Translations under genes and position numbers: made by a program | The notes under the pieces: model-generated | What the model was told of the DNA's origin: nothing | The model's database searches: none | What the model saw: the letters and a program-made list of their open reading frames with translations, nothing else | NCBI GenBank assembly: GCA_029204225.1 | Contig: CM055092.1 | Coordinates: 68,311,411 to 68,375,410, forward strand | Reading direction: 5' to 3' | Length of the DNA stretch: 64,000 bases | Source: Diphasiastrum complanatum | Taxonomy: Eukaryota; Streptophyta; Lycopodiopsida; Lycopodiales; Lycopodiaceae | Shown here: positions 12,111 through 22,616 of the stretch, in pieces | How positions within the stretch are numbered: position 1 is the stretch's first letter | Layout of the letters: every line of letters begins with the position of its first letter

Positions 12111-12329
12111 AAGAACTAGTAATGGATCCAGTACCTGCTGATTCTATACCATTGAATGATATACCAACAACATCGGGAGTCTATCCAAATCTTAATACAG
12201 AAAACCGAAGATACTAAGATATGAGATAGTGGATCAAACATCTGCAAGAAGAAGAGGAGCTTGAAGCTGCTAAAGCAATAGCTAAAGTTCATTCTTCACC
12301 TGCAGCCGCCAAGAAATTTATGTACGGAT

Positions 12330-12895
12330 ATGAATGATCAATTACATCATCTTGAAGAACCCTTCAAGATGACTGAACCAGAAGCACCGCATACAGAACT
12401 ACTCATGAACATTTTGTCTAGCAAGATCAATATTTCATTGGGAGAGTTCCTGAAGTTGGTGCCAAAAGTAAAAGAAGTCTTAGCGCAAAAGTTAGCTCAA
12501 GAAGAACCAGAAGTCCATTAGGAGCCACTTTTTTGTGTTGGATTTGAAGAATCTAACGAAGTACTCCATGTTGGAGCTGCTTGGGAAAGGGAACAAAAGA
12601 ATATCACTCTGTCGATACAGCATAGACAATTTTCTAAAGAAGCAGCCGTGATAGATGGAGGTTCAGGAGTTAACCTGATTTCTACAAAGCTATGTGCAAA
12701 ATGGGGCCTTACAAAGATTAAGCCTGCTACTTTTGCTATTAAGCTAGTTGATCAAATGACAGTTTGTCCACGAGGAATGGTGGAAGATATATCTGTCAGA
12801 ATTGTGGGAGTACAGTTCACCATTACTTTCGTAGTGATGGACTTACCAGAAGCGCCAAATGTCTACCGAATTCTATTAGGACGTCCATGGTTATG
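12330..12895 (+). pseudogene. G1 protease region
   Basis: Two pieces in different frames. 12330-12521 is an acidic helical segment upstream of the protease. 12648-12896 carries the retroviral-type aspartic protease: VIDGGSGVNLI, where the usual D-S/T-G reads D-G-G, then LLGRPWL at the end of the fold. The Gly in place of Ser/Thr in the active-site triad, together with stops at 12521 and 12896, suggest it is inactive. Protease would cut the polyprotein. Confidence 0.75.
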
Positions 12896-12995
12896 AGTTG
12901 CGCAAGTAGTTCATAACTGGGGTACCGAAAAAATCACTTTTAAAAATCGTGAACGTGCAGTTAAAATTGATCCTACAACTTGGACTATCAAACCA

Positions 12996-13745
12996 GTGGT
13001 TCAAAAAGAGGATGACAATTTTTCAACAACAGATCATACTTGTGATCTACCAGAGAAAAATTTGGGAGTTCATTATGATTCTCAAACGGATACTATCAAT
13101 TGGAATGAAGCTCTTGCAACAATTGACTGTACAGCAAGATATATGTGTCAACAAGATAATCAATCAGATTTGAACGAGATTTTCTTATTAGATCGAACTT
13201 TGGATACACCAATCACGTTTCCACTGAATGTGCTGAATGTAGTCTGGATATCAACGGAACCTATACCAGATCCGATTGAGGATGAACTCTTTCCTGTGAG
13301 TCATGCCTTGACTTATGATGGCAATGCAGAACTTACGGATGAGCAGACTCTAAATCATATGGATCCGACCAGATTTGGAGTGCGTAATGTTCTTGATGAA
13401 CTCACAGTAAAGTCGCCCAAAGCAATTTTATTAAAGAAAGACATGATCAAAGGATCAATGACGAAGAAACAAGCTAAGCAACAATATAATACGGTCTTGA
13501 AATGGGAAAATTCCCCTCGAAAGATTGATTCAGAGAAAGTGCCACCCTTATTGGATAAAGGCAAAGGAAAAGTCAAGGATGATTCTTCAAGTCAGATTTC
13601 TAGTAAAACATCATCGTCTAGGAAGTCTTCACCTGTGAAGAAAGATTTATCTTCTCGGAAGTCATCACCTCCACGATCAATTCCTGCCAAGAAGGCTAAG
13701 CGAAGATCCAATACAAGTCCTTTCGAAAAAAACAACCAGATGTAG
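12996..13745 (+). pseudogene. G1 protease-RT linker with a basic serine-rich tail
   Basis: A 249-codon open frame between protease and RT. The first two thirds are acidic and match nothing I know. The last 70 residues are very rich in Ser, Lys and Arg (repeated SSRKSSP units and PAKKAKRRS), like a nuclear-localisation or nucleic-acid-binding tail. A linker of this kind is unusual in small gypsy elements. It has no family motif and I give it no function. The frame stops at 13745, 140 bp before the RT frame. Confidence 0.55.
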
Positions 13746-13885
13746 TCCAACATGATATGCCTGAACATTTTAAACGTTATACACTAGATGATGTAGTTAT
13801 CATGTTACCTAAAGCACATCGTGAACCTGAAGAACATATGCCATAATCTAAAGAGGTTTATGATGGCCCAGCTAAGACGCAGCCA

Positions 13886-14899
13886 ATGAATCTTGTCGGA
13901 CCAGGAGAACCAGAAAAGATTGTACAAGTTGGATCACAACTCACTCTTGAACAGTATCAAGCACTCCAATTGTTACTTATTAAGTATCAAGATTGCTTTG
14001 CATGGACTTATCAAGATTTGAAGGGTATTCCGATATCATTGATTGAACATACCATACCTTTAGTACTTGATGCAGTTCCAAAGGTTACAAAGTTCTATTG
14101 CTGTAATTCTAATGTGGCGGACCTGATAAAGAAAGAACTTCAGAGATTGCTTGATGCCGATTTTATTTATGACATCGAGCATACTGAATGGATTTCACCG
14201 ATTGTCATTGTTTCTATGAAAAATAGAAAATTGCGAATCTGTGTGAATCTCAAAGCGTTGAACAAAGTGACGCAAAAGGATCACTTTCCGTTACCTTTTA
14301 CTGAAAACATTTTGGATCGTCTTGCTGGAGCGGAAGCTTATAGTTTCTTGGATGGATTTAGTGGTTACAACCAGGTTAAGATTGCACCTGTCGATCGCCA
14401 TAAAATTGCTTTTGCAACAGAATGGGACACCTATGCTTACAAAGTAATGCCGTTTGGACTCTGTAATGCACCAAGTTCATTCCAAAGAGTAATGCAATTT
14501 GCTTTTAAAGATTATCTGCAGAAATTCCTTGAAATTTACTTGGATGACTTGGGAGTTCATACAGATACAGACCACTTGGATCAATTGGAGAAAGTATTTG
14601 AAAGATGCTGCAAATATCAGATTTTTCTAAATCCGAAAAAATGTCAGATATGGGTTTTCCAGGGAGTTGTGCTTGGACATGTGATATCAAGACATGGTAT
14701 TGCCACAAATTATTTTAAGATCAAAGTTATTGTGGAATTGCCACCGCCAGCAACAATTCATGGAGTTTACTTGTTTATGGATCATGCGAACTACTATCAA
14801 ATCTTTATTATCTTCTTTGCGGATTTAGCACGACCTATATACAAACTGACTATTGTTCCTATTTGGACAGTAGAAGCATTAGAAGCTTTGAAAAATTAA
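13886..14899 (+). pseudogene. G1 reverse transcriptase
   Basis: A 337-codon frame covering nearly the full gypsy RT. It starts with the segment before RT (CFAWTYQDLKGIP, IEHTIPL), then WISPIVIV, the RICVNLKALNKVT motif, SFLDGFSGYNQV with the first catalytic Asp, MPFGLCNAPSSFQRVM, and the YLDD box (near 14540). The thumb follows with FLNPKKCQIWV and GHVIS. The frame ends in RNase H connection sequence, where it overlaps the next frame by 37 bases. Most catalytic residues survive, so this domain decayed less than gag. Confidence 0.85.
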
Positions 14900-15246
14900 A
14901 AAAAGCATTAACTTCAGCACCAATACTGCGTTCTCCAGATTGGACGATAGAGTTTCATGTTCATAAGGATGCCTCAAAGTATGCCATTGGATTAGTTTTG
15001 ACGCAGCTAGGTGACTATAGGAAAGATTATCCTATACGATTTGCAAACAGACAGCTTACAGATCCAGAAAAGAATTATTCAACAACAGAACGTGAGACAT
15101 TAGCCATGATTTTCTCTGGTCGAAAATTTCGTCACTACCTCATGGAAACGCACTTTGCATTTTATAGATTATCAACCGTTACTTTACTTGGTAAACAAGA
15201 CATGCAATATTGGACGTATTGCAAGATGGTTATTGTTATTGACTGA
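14863..15246 (+). pseudogene. G1 RNase H
   Basis: 127 codons in a different frame from RT, entered after a frameshift at about 14897. It has FEKLKKALTSAPIL, the first acidic site in FHVHKDASKYAIG, and NYSTTERETLAMIF with the second acidic site, then HYLMETHFAFY. The segment that should hold the last catalytic residues is scrambled and the frame stops at 15246. It would remove RNA from the RNA-DNA hybrid. Confidence 0.8.
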
Positions 15247-15262
15247 ATTTGACTTTTGAATT

Positions 15263-16660
15263 ATGGTTCGAAAGGGCAAACAACGTTATCTAGATGATCA
15301 CGTTTCGCAAATTGAATCCGCACCACTTAATACGGAAGTGGATGAAAAACTACCAGATGCTGCATTGTTCTATGTTGAAGCAGTACCTGAGTGGGCAGCA
15401 GATATTGTTGAGTACCTGATGCTAGGACAACCGAATGACTCCTTGACAAAAGTACAGAAGAGACAATTGATTCATAAGGTTCAACCTTATCAATTAATTG
15501 TAGGACAATTATATCGTCGTGGATCAGATAATATTTTACGAAAGTGTGTTTTACCTCATGAAGTACCAGATTTAATCATGTTTTCACATGATGGCATGGG
15601 TGGAGGACACTTCTCTACAGATATTACTATTCGCAAACTTTTACAATCAGGTTGTTGGTGGCCTATGCTTCACAAGGACATAGAAAATTTTATTCAGACA
15701 TGTGATGTTTGCCAGCGAGCATGACGACCTACTCGACAGAACTATGAACTCTTGCATCCGGTTTTATCGCAAGCACCATTTGAAAAATGGGGACTGGATT
15801 ATGTTGCACCTATTCACTCTGTCGTGCAAGGATCTCAGGCCCGATACATTATCGTCACAACTGATTATATGACCAAGTGGGTTGAAGCCAAAGCTGTCAA
15901 AGTTGCTAAGGCGAAATCTACGCCCAAGTTTCTATATGAAAATATTATAATCAAATTTGGATGTCCGATCGAGATTGTCGGTGAACGGGGTACACACTTT
16001 GTTAATCAAACAATAAAGTGTTTACTGGAAGATTTTTTTGTTATACACAGATTCAGTACTCCCTACATTCCCAGAGGAAATGGCCAAGCTGAATCTTTCA
16101 ATAAGATTCTCTGCACCATTATGACAAAGACAGTTGAAGCGAGTCGGTCTGATTGGGAACATAAACTGTATGCATCATTATGGGCATTCAAAACCGCTTA
16201 CAAAAATAGTCCAAATCAAACACCTTTTCAACTGGTTTATGGTCAAGATGCTGTCATGCCAATTGAATTTTTAATCCCATCCTTATGCATAGCAGCAACG
16301 GAACGATTAAATGATGAGAAATCTTTACAACTCCGTCATGAAGCGTTGCACAAATTATGTGGAACTCAATTGATGGTAGTTCATGCCTTAGCAGCAGAGA
16401 AAACACGCCGCAAGGCATGGCATGATCGTCGATTACACAAAAAAAATCTAAAACCAGGAGATCTGGCATTGATGTACAACACCAAGCTGATCAAGGGAAA
16501 GTTGAAGTTTATCGGTGAAGGCCCGTATAAAGTGAAGGAAATTTTGAACTATGGCGCAATAATTTTTGAGCACTTGGATGGAAAACGATTTGATTCTCCG
16601 GTGAATGGCAGCCGATTACGCAAGTTTTGGCAGCCTGCTCCGCCAGTTCAGCAAGCCTGA
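15263..16660 (+). pseudogene. G1 integrase
   Basis: Two frames interrupted only by a TGA at 15722-15724 after CDVCQRA, where Arg would be usual. The first (15263-15724) has the zinc-finger His and Cys pairs (HDGMGGGHF ... CDVCQ). The second (15752-16660) has the catalytic core: WGLDYVAP, then IVGERGTHF where the second catalytic Asp of the usual S-D-R-G is Glu, and GNGQAES with the final Glu. The C-terminal GPYKV module is present (GEGPYKVKEIL) and no chromodomain is visible. The Asp to Glu change plus the TGA argue against activity. Confidence 0.85.
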
Positions 16661-17307
16661 TCTCAATATATATATATTTTTTAAAATTTTAATTGTTTTT
16701 CAATTTTTTGTTTTTTAATTTGCTGAGATTTTTGGAAAAAGACAGTAAAAAAAAAATGAAAAAGAAAAGTAAAGCAAAAAATAGAAAAAGATTGATGAGC
16801 AAAAGTCAGAAAGTCATCAGCATAGGAAAAAGGAAGCACAGTAATTTTTTGATAAAAAAAGACTTGGAAAATCATTGTTTTGGTCATATTTGGCCTATAC
16901 AGTACCAGAAACTTTCACTGAGCTCTCAGATTGTACATCCACTCTAGATTTATCTAATTTGAGGTGGGCGAAGGTTTCTGTCAAGAGAGAACCCAATTTT
17001 TGAGTTAGGCGAAGTTTCACTGATATGGCATTTTGGGAACCTTCGCCGAGCATCTTAACCTCATTATGAACCTTCACCGACCTGCTAGATGATTTTAAAA
17101 TGTTAAAATTAGATTGACCATGAGTTCAGATTGTGAAAAAATACATTTATGACAGTACCTGGGCGAAGGACCCTCCTGGGCGAAGGTTGATCCTTCGCCG
17201 AACCTGGAAAACATTCGCCTAATAGGTTCAGATCCCCAAAAACCTTCGCCAAGATTTTTATAGCCTATTTTCACAGTACTGTACATGCTGCAAATTTTTG
17301 TTTCGTA
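16661..17307 (+). repeat. GCGAAGG-rich non-coding segment after integrase
   Basis: About 300 bp (16961-17265) carry the octamer CCTTCGCC or its complement GGCGAAGG, exact or with one change, at roughly ten places in both orientations. The first 300 bp are A- and T-rich with no gene. It lies between the integrase stop and the extra ORF, so it may be a regulatory or LTR-derived block. I could not find a matching copy in the window. Confidence 0.45.
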
Positions 17308-17496
17308 TTGATCAGCCAAACTAGTATTCAGTGTAATGGACCCACCAAATTCACCTATAAGTTGACTGAATTCAATTCATTCCTCACTTGGGCTAGCGAA
17401 GCTCTTGCGAATTTTTATTGCGACTACAGCCTTCCAAAATTCCTGCATTGCTTTCTAATACACCTTTACGCATTTTATATTTTCTTTTTGATCATC

Positions 17497-18522
17497 ATGT
17501 CTTCTACCGATATTTCCCAGTCTTCGCGCTATACTATCCATCGTGATGTCCCATCTGCAACAGACATCATGATTCTTCCTAGCACAAGCATAGTTACTCA
17601 GTGGATGACCCTTGTGGAGCCGCTGCCCACTGCATGGGTATTCATGAGAGAGCCCTTTCGGGTCGCATCAATATGGATTTCATCACTCTTGCCTTCAGTA
17701 CGGAAGAAAGAGAAATCCAGATTTTATATCACTTTCCAAGGAGCCACACATAAGGTGCGCGTCACTGAGGCCGCCCTTGCAGCTATAGATATAGTATCTG
17801 GCACGTAGGCCTCACCCAATCATAAGCACGTCAAACAGACCATCAAGCCATATATTGACCTCACCAACGATCTGCATTGGACCAATGATGACTACCTTAT
17901 GGAAAGATGTCAGCGAACAACCTCATACGGAAGATAGTCCAGCCGCACTTTAGGTCGACAAAGCTATAAAATCACCAAAATAGTTCGACGCCACAGTGCC
18001 TGAAGGGTTTGAAGAGGAAGACCATTTTGAAGAAAAAGACGTAGTGACACCTATTCCACGCCAACCAAGGACAGCTTCATCAGGTCCCCCTACTGCTACA
18101 GCCTCCACAACCATCGATTCTGGAGATGCTCTAGGTTTGGTTTCAAGCCTTGCGCAAGTGATCAGTCGATGCTGGATAAAAAAAAAAATGGAACAGAGAA
18201 TCTCTGATTTGGAGTCCAAAAACACTCTAATCAGCTAGAAACTTGTCCAGCTGGATCAAGAGTTGAAGATTGCCAAATAACACGAAGACAAGGCTGAAGC
18301 CGAAAAGAAGTTGGCCCAGCAACAAGCTGATTGCTTGGAAGAATACATCAGCTCCCTGCAAAATGCCCTGACAACCGCACAAGATCAGGTGGATAAGGCC
18401 GTGCAGGATGCCAAGCAACATGTGCAGCTGCTGAAGGGGCAATTACAGATGGCTGAACAAGATTGCACGCAGCTTCAAGGTGAATTGGATGCGACCACCC
18501 TTGAGCGTGATGCGTATCTTTA
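17497..18522 (+). pseudogene. Extra ORF after G1 integrase, coiled-coil
   Basis: An ATG at 17497 (within the open frame 17308-17808) starts a frame with a polar N-terminus and a WMTLVEPLP to FQGATHKVRV segment. It stops at 17808. Sequence to about 18522 then reads on in shifted frames. The last part, 18311-18523, is a strong heptad-type coiled coil rich in Gln, Ala, Glu and Leu (LQNALTTAQDQVDKAVQDAK). I recognise no family. Extra ORFs at this position are known in some plant gypsy lineages, so an accessory retrotransposon protein is my inference. A captured host fragment is the alternative. Confidence 0.5.
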
Positions 18523-18790
18523 AATGCAAATACCAGATCATCTGGTCACACCGACGAAGATTGCATATTTGTTCAAAAAAGTGGAGACATACAAAGTGCC
18601 CTTCAGGAATTTCAAGGCCGCTTTGACAAGTTCAAAGTAGCAGCTTCAACCGAGTTGGAAAAGGCTAAAGAGACCATCATTGCCTATGAAAAAGCAGCCG
18701 CTCGAGTGTTGGAAGCCGAACCACAAATCCTTGTATCGGTCATGCCGCAATTATCCCCTCCATGCCAAGAAGCCGTACCAATGGATACAG

Positions 18791-18995
18791 GGGTTTGGAC
18801 CTGTTATAAAAGGATGTAACTCATGGAGAGACACATCTTCTCTCTTCTCTCTCTCATTTCATCATTATACATGGTTCTCTTTGGGTTCTAATACTCATTG
18901 CTGCACTCTCTTGATGATATCTTGCAATCTTGTGTGTAGAATGCTCATTTATTGCTATTTTTGGTTCCACACGTGTGAAATATAGTAGGGTACAA
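18791..18995 (+). repeat. LTR fragment, plus strand, partner of 3682-3860
   Basis: This matches the reverse complement of 3682-3860 except for a ~26-bp insertion after ATACATGGTT and about two base changes. It has a TATAAAA box at 18805-18811 and ends at GGGTACAA. Its 5' side joins straight onto coiled-coil coding sequence, so the LTR is truncated there. Because it ends like an LTR but no primer site follows, it may be a piece of a 3' LTR. Confidence 0.7.
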
Positions 18996-19421
<426 letters not shown>

Positions 19422-19688
19422 GGACTCTTCTTTATCAGAAGTTACCACCCTTGATCAAGCTATAGGTCCTAGCCTTTGTTGCCAACCCAACCATATATGA
19501 CACTTTTCAAAAAGTATTTTCCCACCAATTTTGGCTGAAAGGGAGCTTCCATGATACTTCCTACGGAACCACTATATATAACCTGTTCTCGAATGAGTTT
19601 TTTCTACTATAAGGTTGCTTTTATTTCTTTGCTACATATGAATGGTATCAAGCTTTCTTGGTGATAAACGTGATGGTATGAATTCGCT

Positions 19689-19910
19689 GTCCAACGATGG
19701 ATCAGCGAGGGTTCATAAACATTTTTGTATGATGTTTTTTTATAAATACTATCCGCTATCTAGCGATGGACCAGCGATGAAACATGCTCAACTGTGTAGA
19801 AGTTTTTTTGAAGATATATGAGTTGTTGTCCAGCGATGGACCTGCAACGATTTGTCTTGAGTTAGATACTCAAAAAATGGATATATATGGTAAGCTGTCC
19901 AGCGATGGAC
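19689..19910. repeat. Four degenerate ~70-bp repeats with a hairpin core
   Basis: The core GTCCAGCGATGGAC (a GTCCA/TGGAC inverted repeat around GCGA) occurs exactly at 19828 and 19897 and with changes near 19689 and 19758, so spacing is 69-70 bases. Each core is followed by a further GCGA/TCGATG-like word. The DNA between cores is not clearly conserved by eye. A last weak relative sits near 20010. Confidence 0.6.
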
Positions 19911-21039
19911 CATCGATGAACCACCAGTGCTTCCTTCCACATACTTTGTAAGCATGATAATGATAGGTATACATCACATATGGTAGGTTGAGATAAAAGT
20001 TTCTTAATGGCCAACGATGAAGCACTTATTACCTTATGAATGGTTGTGTGGATTCAAACTCCTTATCATAGATATGAAAAGATGAAAGTTTGGTTTGCCA
20101 AACTACAACATACAATAGGCTTTACTATCCTTCAAAGGACAATATGAATGTTTGGCTATTCCATAAGTAACGAAAGGTTACATACATACTCTAGAGACGA
20201 AGCTATGTAGTATCATGCTATTATACAAAAGATACAACTCGGACACTGGCACATTTTGATTATGATTAGTATACCTCATTCTTTAACATGTTTGCTATAA
20301 TACTTTTGAATGATTGCTATTTCAAAGGGAATACTATTGTGTCTAAACACTAACAAATAAAACTTGTGTTCTTTGTAGCATCGAATATTACTACTATCTT
20401 CATTTTCGATTAGGTTCGGTTTCGAACCATAAAGCTATAAGCGTTTGCACATATATGCACATTAAAGCATTCGCTTCAGACTTATATAAGCAATGAGTGG
20501 TAGGCTCTCCTTAACATGCTTATTATCGTTTTCACAATATCTGACAATAACGTTATGAACGGTTTGAGTCTAAGGAAGGCAAGAGCACTCGAGGGACTAA
20601 ACATGGCATCCTCACAAGAAGTCACTGCTACGGTCATCCAGGTATGAGTTTTCTGAACAATTTTTAGACTTTGCAAGCACCACCTATGCTCAAAAGGTAA
20701 GGTGTCTCTTTACAAATATATTCAATTTAGGTGACTAATAATGACCCTAAATACAGAAATTAGTTGGTTTTTACTCAGTTCGACTATATCACTTCATAAA
20801 TAATGTAACTATTCTGCGTATAATGACACCCACGTTGTCCCGAAGCAAGGTTTCTCTTCAAATTATCTTGGACAACATGGATTTACGTAAGATAAACGAT
20901 TTTTACAAAAGGATTAGAATGGCACAGATCTGCCCTAATACCTTGTAAAAACCATGAGAACCTCACCAATAAGATGAAGCCTATCCGATACAAGGTCTTA
21001 GAAAACCACGGGTTGGATATGGAGTTATGATAAACGTGA

Positions 21040-21190
21040 GTTTACTCATAACTACACTATTCAACCGTGGCTTGTGCAAATTTATTACCCATTGTCATAC
21101 CAGATTATGGAGTTCACTCATAACTACACTATTCAACCATGGCTTGTGCAAATTTATTATCCATTCAGTTGTCATGTCAGATTATGGTGA
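21040..21190. repeat. Tandem duplication, unit 70-80 bp
   Basis: The block beginning ACTCATAACTACACTATTCA occurs at about 21043 and again at about 21116 with a few substitutions and a small insertion in the second copy. Both copies end in a CAGATTATGG word. A simple local duplication. Confidence 0.75.
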
Positions 21191-21925
21191 GATACGACTG
21201 GAAAGCATGGATATGCTCAGGAGTATGGACAGTAGTGTGTGACGTTTCTTAAGTCACCAGGGTTAGAATAACATGGATTTGCTCTGACACCGACACAGGT
21301 GTTCACACCATTTCTTTTAGTGATAAGCAATATATACGGTGAAAACTTTTCATACTTGTGCTTTAAACAATATGAACTGATACGGACCAATGTCCAAAAA
21401 CTGATCAACATGGCACTCGCCTTGATATGGTAACGAAGGGGCTTGGCCTATCGCTAAAAAATCGTCTTTGTGTTTGGGAAGACTGGACTATGATTTAAAA
21501 TGCTATTTATGTTGATAAGTAGTATAACTTCTTTTGGACATAGATAACAACTAACACTCAGCTATGACACCTGTCTTCCCCACTGTACTTACTCGTGCGG
21601 TTTTGTGTTGTGGGATGGTGGCAGGTATTAGCTGGATGTTTTGAGAGTGGTTATGCTATATGGTACTTTACTATACTGTATTTTACTTTTCAGCTTTACT
21701 GTACCTTGTTGGTTTATGAATAAAGGCTTCAAAGGGTTCGGTCTTGCTTTGTCAAGAGGAACTATGTGAAATTGTGTATCTCTCTCTCTCTGCATCCTTG
21801 TGGTGTAACTCTGACTATTCCTTGGTTGAGATAGTATGAAACTCTTGTCTTTTATCCTGTTCATAAGCTAACAAAGGTCTGTTTTCATGTTTTAGTCCAC
21901 ATGATGGTTTCAAGATGCTGCTCTT

Positions 21926-22366
21926 TTGGGTTATGGTGAGCCTCTACCTCCACCTAATCATTTTATTCAGACGCTTATTTGTTGTATGAAAAAGACCGTA
22001 ATGATGCATTCTTTTATCATTGACACTGATAGGGCTACTTGTTCTTCTGCTGGACCTGAGGATAAGGTTTTATATTTGACTGATCTGTTGGGGACTTTGG
22101 ACTGGGTTAAGATCTATCTGGAGTTTGTTAAGAAGAATGATACTTTGAGTTTGGTAGAAGATCTGTATGGCCGGCTCAATGAATTTGTTGAAAGATTTGA
22201 AGAAGATGAAAGATTTTTTAATCTACATATTAGGAAAGTCTTTGCGTGCCTTGAGAATGAGAATGGTAATTCCTCTGTTGATGTGCCACATACTTCCTCT
22301 GGTGCACCGCTTTCACCGCACCATTTGGTCTTTTTAGATGAGCTTGATGAGGACAATGCTTCCTAG
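21926..22366 (+). CDS. Hypothetical open frame, unrecognised
   Basis: A 146-codon frame with acidic C-terminus and helical predicted middle (LYLTDLLGTLDWVKIYLEF, LVEDLYGRLNEFVERFEED). I recognise no domain. The same frame stays open for about 65 more codons after the TAG at 22364-22366, then stops near 22580, so the stop may interrupt a longer coding sequence. It could be a decayed retroelement ORF or a gene fragment. No promoter, intron or neighbour helps to decide. Confidence 0.3.
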   Translation: MGYGEPLPPPNHFIQTLICCMKKTVMMHSFIIDTDRATCSSAGPEDKVLYLTDLLGTLDWVKIYLEFVKKNDTLSLVEDLYGRLNEFVERFEEDERFFNLHIRKVFACLENENGNSSVDVPHTSSGAPLSPHHLVFLDELDEDNAS

Positions 22367-22523
22367 CTTGAATTATTTTTTCAAGATATCTATGATACTG
22401 GTGATCAATCTTCATATGACTTCTGCCAATCCAAAAACTGTCAAATCTCTTTTGTACCCAGCAGAACTATTAAGTTCACCCCTGCCTATAAGCTTTGGAC
22501 CCTACCTACTATCAATTTTCTTG

Positions 22524-22616
22524 CCCTTGTGCCTATTGACCTTTGGATCTTGATGTCACATCTTTGGCCTATTGACCCTTGTGCCTATTGACCTTTGGAC
22601 CTTGATGTCACATCTT
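22524..22616. repeat. Two-copy tandem repeat, 52-bp period
   Basis: A 41-base unit beginning CCCTTGTGCCTATTGACC at 22524 recurs at 22576 with one base change. An additional CCTATTGACCC word lies between the two. Confidence 0.8.

Larger units (their letters stand above)
10701..18540 (+). mobile_element. Gypsy element G1 (long, all domains present, broken)
   Basis: Plus-strand order gag, protease, linker, RT, RNase H, integrase is that of Ty3/gypsy. Coding runs from about 10701 to 16660, then 600 bp of GCGAAGG-rich DNA, then an extra reading frame to about 18522. An extra ORF after integrase, and a long linker between protease and RT, recall the Tat/Athila side of plant gypsy, but I cannot place the lineage firmly. 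Neither LTR is complete: the 5' end abuts copia C1, and at the 3' end an LTR fragment joins directly onto the extra ORF. Confidence 0.8.
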
